From contig CAZRTJ010000019.1 in the NCBI GenBank assembly GCA_964602985.1, positions 1 through 64,000 on the forward strand: DNA of 64,000 nucleotides, given 5' to 3'. Position numbers and translations under genes: made by a program. The notes beneath the pieces are model-generated. The model saw only the letters and a list, made by a program, of their open reading frames with translations, was not told where the DNA came from and made no database searches. Each line of letters begins with the position of its first letter. Position 1 is the first letter of the stretch. Positions 61,093 through 64,000 of the stretch are shown here, piece after piece. The stretch is from CAYZJB01 sp964602985 (GTDB lineage Bacteria; CLD3; SB21).

Positions 61093-62613
61093 ATGGAAGA
61101 AGAACTGTTGCGCGTACGGCGCGAGAAACTGGATCGTCTGCGGGAGTTGGGCATTGAGCCGTATCCGTACCGATTCCGACCGGAATATCGCACCTCCGAA
61201 TTGGTCGAGCGTTTTAACGAGGTGGGAATTCACGACGACAAACTGCTGAACGACCCGGGCGTGCGACGCGTCACGATCGGCGGGCGGATCATGTCTCACC
61301 GCGGTCAGGGGAAGACGGGTTTTGCGCATGTCCAGGATGCGACGGGCCGACTGCAAGTGTACGTCCGCAAGGACGTCGTCGGTGACACCACGTACGACGT
61401 GTTCACCAAACTTCTTGATATCGGCGACATGATCGGAGTCAAAGGCGTGCTGTTCAAGACGCGTACCGGCGAAATCACGATCAAGGCGGAGGAGATTACC
61501 GTACTCAGCAAAAGCCTTCGCCCGCTGCCCGCAGGCAAAGAGAAGAAACTCGAGAACGGAACGGTCGAACGATTCAGCGACGTCGAGGATAAGGAATTTC
61601 GATACCGACAGCGATATGCGGATATGATCCTGCATCCGGAAGTTCGCGATATCTTTGTCAAGCGGGGCAGGATCATTCAGGCGATCCGACGCTTTCTGGA
61701 CGATCGTGGCTATCTCGAAGTCGAAACCCCGATTCTCCAGCCGCTGTATGGAGGGGCCTCGGCGAGACCCTTTGTGACGCATCACAATACGCTGGACATG
61801 AAGCTGTACATGCGGATCGCACTGGAGTTGTATCTGAAGCGGCTCATCATCGGCGGCGTCGATCGCGTGTACGAAATTTCCAAGATCTTCCGCAACGAAG
61901 GCATGGATCGCTTTCACAATCCGGAATTTACCATGCTCGAATTCTACGAGGCGTATTCCGATTTTCACGATCTCATGACGCTCACGGAGGAGATGCTCTC
62001 TACGGTATGTCGTGAGGTGCACGGAACCGATCGAATTCATACGCTGGGTCACGACGTGTCCTTCCGCGCGCCGTTTGAGCGTCTCAGTATGTTTGAGGCG
62101 ATTCAAAAACATGCCGCTGTGGATGTGAGGGGGATGGACGAAGACAAATTACGGTTGGTGTGTCGCGACATGCACATTGCGGTCGATCCGGCATGGGATC
62201 GGGGAAAATTGATCGACGAGATTTTTAGCGATCGCGTTCAACGTCATCTCATTCAACCGGTTTTTATTACGGAACAGCCGATCGAAATTTCTCCACTCGC
62301 GAAGCGGCATCGTTCGAAGGCGGGGGTCGTCGAGAGATTCGAATTGTTCATCCTCGGGAGTGAGGTGGCCAATGCGTTCAGCGAACTGAATGATCCGATC
62401 GATCAACGGGGCCGATTTGAAGCGCAGATGGGCTTGCGCGCGCGGGGCGACGAGGAAGCTCAGGTTTTGGATGAGGATTTTCTGCGGGCGATGGAATACG
62501 GGATGCCTCCGACCGCCGGCGAGGGAATCGGTATCGACCGTTTGGTGATGATGCTGACCAATCAGGAGTCGATCCGTGATGTATTGTTCTTCCCAACCAT
62601 GAGGCCGGAGTAA
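61093..62613 (+). CDS. lysS: lysyl-tRNA synthetase, class II
   Basis: A 506-residue LysRS of the usual class II length. The OB-fold anticodon domain (about residues 55-150) is followed by motif 2 ISKIFRNEGMDRFHNPEF and motif 3 GIGIDRLVMMLT near the end; EVETPILQP marks motif 1. AAAGGA precedes the ATG. Charges tRNA-Lys. The permease gene starts two bases after its stop. Confidence 0.97.
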   Translation: MEEELLRVRREKLDRLRELGIEPYPYRFRPEYRTSELVERFNEVGIHDDKLLNDPGVRRVTIGGRIMSHRGQGKTGFAHVQDATGRLQVYVRKDVVGDTTYDVFTKLLDIGDMIGVKGVLFKTRTGEITIKAEEITVLSKSLRPLPAGKEKKLENGTVERFSDVEDKEFRYRQRYADMILHPEVRDIFVKRGRIIQAIRRFLDDRGYLEVETPILQPLYGGASARPFVTHHNTLDMKLYMRIALELYLKRLIIGGVDRVYEISKIFRNEGMDRFHNPEFTMLEFYEAYSDFHDLMTLTEEMLSTVCREVHGTDRIHTLGHDVSFRAPFERLSMFEAIQKHAAVDVRGMDEDKLRLVCRDMHIAVDPAWDRGKLIDEIFSDRVQRHLIQPVFITEQPIEISPLAKRHRSKAGVVERFELFILGSEVANAFSELNDPIDQRGRFEAQMGLRARGDEEAQVLDEDFLRAMEYGMPPTAGEGIGIDRLVMMLTNQESIRDVLFFPTMRPE

Positions 62614-62615
62614 GC

Positions 62616-63428
62616 GTGAGGCAACTGAAGGACATCGTGATCTCGGTCTCGGAGTTTCTCCTTCTCGATCAGTTGGGCAACAAAGTCCTGGCATTTTTCA
62701 CGGGATTGGGCGAGTCGTCGATCCTGATGTACAATGCCGCGCGCAACATCAAGTACACGATTCGGGATCGGCAGTTGATTGTCGAGCAGATGTTTGCGGT
62801 CGGCGTCAATTCCATCCCGCTGGTCGTGGTGGTGGCGACGTTTGCGGGGATGGTGTCCGCTGTGCAGGCCGGCTATCAATTGGCGGGGTTTGGCTCTCCG
62901 GCCACCTTCCTGGGCAGCGCGACAGCACGCGCGATTGTGATCGAATTGTCTCCGGTGTTGACGGGTCTGGTATTGGCTGGACGATTTGGCGCGTCGATCG
63001 CGGCAGAGATCGGGACGATGCGAGTCACCGAGCAAATCGATGCATTGGAAATGATGGCCATCGATCCGGTGCGATATCTTGCGAATCCCCGGATTGTGGC
63101 CGGTGTAGTCATGATGCCGATCCTGACGATCTTTTCTGACTTCATCGCGATCTGGGGATCGATGTTTATCGGATACGCGACGATGGATGTGTCGATCAAC
63201 TCCTTTTTGTCGTCCGTTCAGAGATTCATGACCCTTCAGGACATCCTGTCGGGCATTGTCAAAGCGTTCTTGTTTGGTGGATCCACGGCGCTGGTTGGAT
63301 GTTTTGTGGGATTTGCCGCCGCGGGCGGCGCCGAGGGAGTGGGGCAGGCGACGATCAAAGCGTTTGTGTTGTCCTCCGCCGCGATTTTGGTCAACGACTA
63401 TCTGGTCGCATCGGTCATCCTGCAATGA
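62616..63428 (+). CDS. MlaE-type ABC lipid transporter permease
   Basis: A 270-residue permease starting at GTG 62616. The family motif GASIAAEIGTMRVTEQIDAL (EIGTM coupling region, about residues 128-148) is intact, and five helices are predicted. It moves phospholipids between inner and outer membrane together with MlaF and an MCE-domain protein. Its last four bases overlap the ATPase gene. The MCE protein would be expected just beyond the right edge. Confidence 0.93.
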   Translation: MRQLKDIVISVSEFLLLDQLGNKVLAFFTGLGESSILMYNAARNIKYTIRDRQLIVEQMFAVGVNSIPLVVVVATFAGMVSAVQAGYQLAGFGSPATFLGSATARAIVIELSPVLTGLVLAGRFGASIAAEIGTMRVTEQIDALEMMAIDPVRYLANPRIVAGVVMMPILTIFSDFIAIWGSMFIGYATMDVSINSFLSSVQRFMTLQDILSGIVKAFLFGGSTALVGCFVGFAAAGGAEGVGQATIKAFVLSSAAILVNDYLVASVILQ

Positions 63429-64000
63429 TCCAAATCGTCAATCTTTGGAAATACTTCCGCGATAAGCGGATTCTATCCGGCGTCAATTTGGAAATCGAAA
63501 CAGGCAAAATCACCACGATTATCGGTCGGTCGGGTTGCGGCAAGAGCGTTTTGCTCAAACACATTGTCGGTCTGCTGATTCCCGACGACGGCAAGGTCGT
63601 CATCGAAGGGGAAGAACTAAGTGAAATGACTCCGCGTGAACTCGCCCACACGAGAAAGAAAATGGGTCTGGTGTTTCAAAACGGAGCGTTGTTCGACTCC
63701 CTCAGTGTCGAAGAAAACATCTCCCTTGGATTGCGTGAACACACGGACATGGGCGACAAGGAGATCGCTATCAAGGTGGCCAAATTGCTGGAGATGGTCG
63801 GTCTGCCCGGAATCGAGAAGTACCGGCCGAGCGAGTTGTCGGGTGGAATGAAGAAGCGGGTGAGTCTGGCGCGTGCCCTGGCCATGGATCCCAAGTACGT
63901 GCTATACGACGAACCGACCACCGGGTTGGATCCCATCATGTCTGCCATCATCGACGAGCTCATCCGCAACCTGAATGAACAACTCAAGATCACGTCGATC
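63425..64000 (+). CDS. MlaF-type ABC lipid transporter ATPase, 3' end outside window
   Basis: 192 residues of an ABC ATPase are visible and the frame stays open at the right edge. Walker A IIGRSGCGKSVLLKHI, signature LSGGMKKRVSLARALAMD and Walker B YVLYDEPTTGLDP are present, and the Lys-rich signature is characteristic of MlaF. ATG overlaps the MlaE stop (ATGA). Energises retrograde or anterograde phospholipid transport. Confidence 0.93.
   Translation, partial: MIQIVNLWKYFRDKRILSGVNLEIETGKITTIIGRSGCGKSVLLKHIVGLLIPDDGKVVIEGEELSEMTPRELAHTRKKMGLVFQNGALFDSLSVEENISLGLREHTDMGDKEIAIKVAKLLEMVGLPGIEKYRPSELSGGMKKRVSLARALAMDPKYVLYDEPTTGLDPIMSAIIDELIRNLNEQLKITSI

Overview
The window reads as a chromosomal segment of a Gram-negative bacterium of the FCB (Fibrobacteres-Chlorobi-Bacteroidetes) group, probably outside classical Bacteroidota. 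Evidence: an outer-membrane toolkit (LpxC, LptF/G-type permease, MlaE/MlaF-type lipid ABC transporter, OM-vesicle/secretion-type PorV barrel), one very large secreted protein ending in a type IX secretion sorting domain, a short (281 aa) group-1-like sigma factor, a 31-residue COX24-type ribosome-associated protein, and a fused E1 alpha/beta 2-oxoacid dehydrogenase. Against Bacteroidota proper: LpxC is not fused to FabZ, and promoters visible by eye are classical TTGACA/TATAAT with 17-18 bp spacers rather than the Bacteroidota TTTG type. Coding density is high and GC is moderate (roughly mid 50s by eye). There is no rRNA, tRNA, CRISPR, integrase or transposase that I can see.

Layout. 1-10 kb: edge of an AT-richer unknown gene, 2-oxoacid dehydrogenase E1, an ECF sigma operon with a broken third gene, a NatA/NatB-like ABC exporter, a VOC protein, a lipoprotein, and a STAS/PP2C partner-switching pair facing each other, then a secreted six-repeat protein. 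10-24 kb: Ste24-type protease, rhodanese and MauE-like membrane protein; PorV-like barrel followed by the 1058-residue T9SS cargo with a dead M6 protease domain; methyltransferase, TerB-like protein, flippase, RNase R, LptF/G, DUF547. 24-35 kb: truA, COX24-like, HU and sppA on the minus strand; lpxC, a GAF/degenerate-GGDEF membrane protein, two orphan EutN/CcmL pentamer proteins, the housekeeping-type sigma factor, etfBA, rho, DinB. 34-43 kb: PLP synthase, dnaJ, ComEA-like HhH protein, a PilM/PilN-like module, rsmD, coaD, two signal peptidases I, YjbQ. 43-48.5 kb: a tightly overlapping operon of CheW-like, MCP-like, CheA-like and ParA-like proteins. 48.5-64 kb: PAP2 phosphatase, secreted M3 peptidase, HEAT-like secreted protein, SRPBCC protein, amidohydrolase with beta-propeller, alpha/beta hydrolase, two M28 peptidases, sterol-desaturase family protein, rhodanese, YjbR, lysS and the start of an Mla-type transporter, which runs off the right end.

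The most unusual item is the 43.3-48.5 kb operon. It has the architecture of a chemosensory array (adaptor, membrane receptor, CheA) but the receptor tip, the CheA phospho-acceptor histidine and the CheA ATP-binding boxes all look lost, while the coupling (CheW-like) domains are kept, and a ParA/MinD ATPase is translationally coupled to it. I infer a non-kinase scaffold or positioning system derived from chemotaxis parts. Other notable items are the orphan EutN/CcmL pair, the T9SS cargo in which the M6 HEFGH motif is replaced by SNFAS, a divergent PilM/PilN-like module, and a 13-bp perfect inverted repeat that overlaps a near-consensus promoter before rho.
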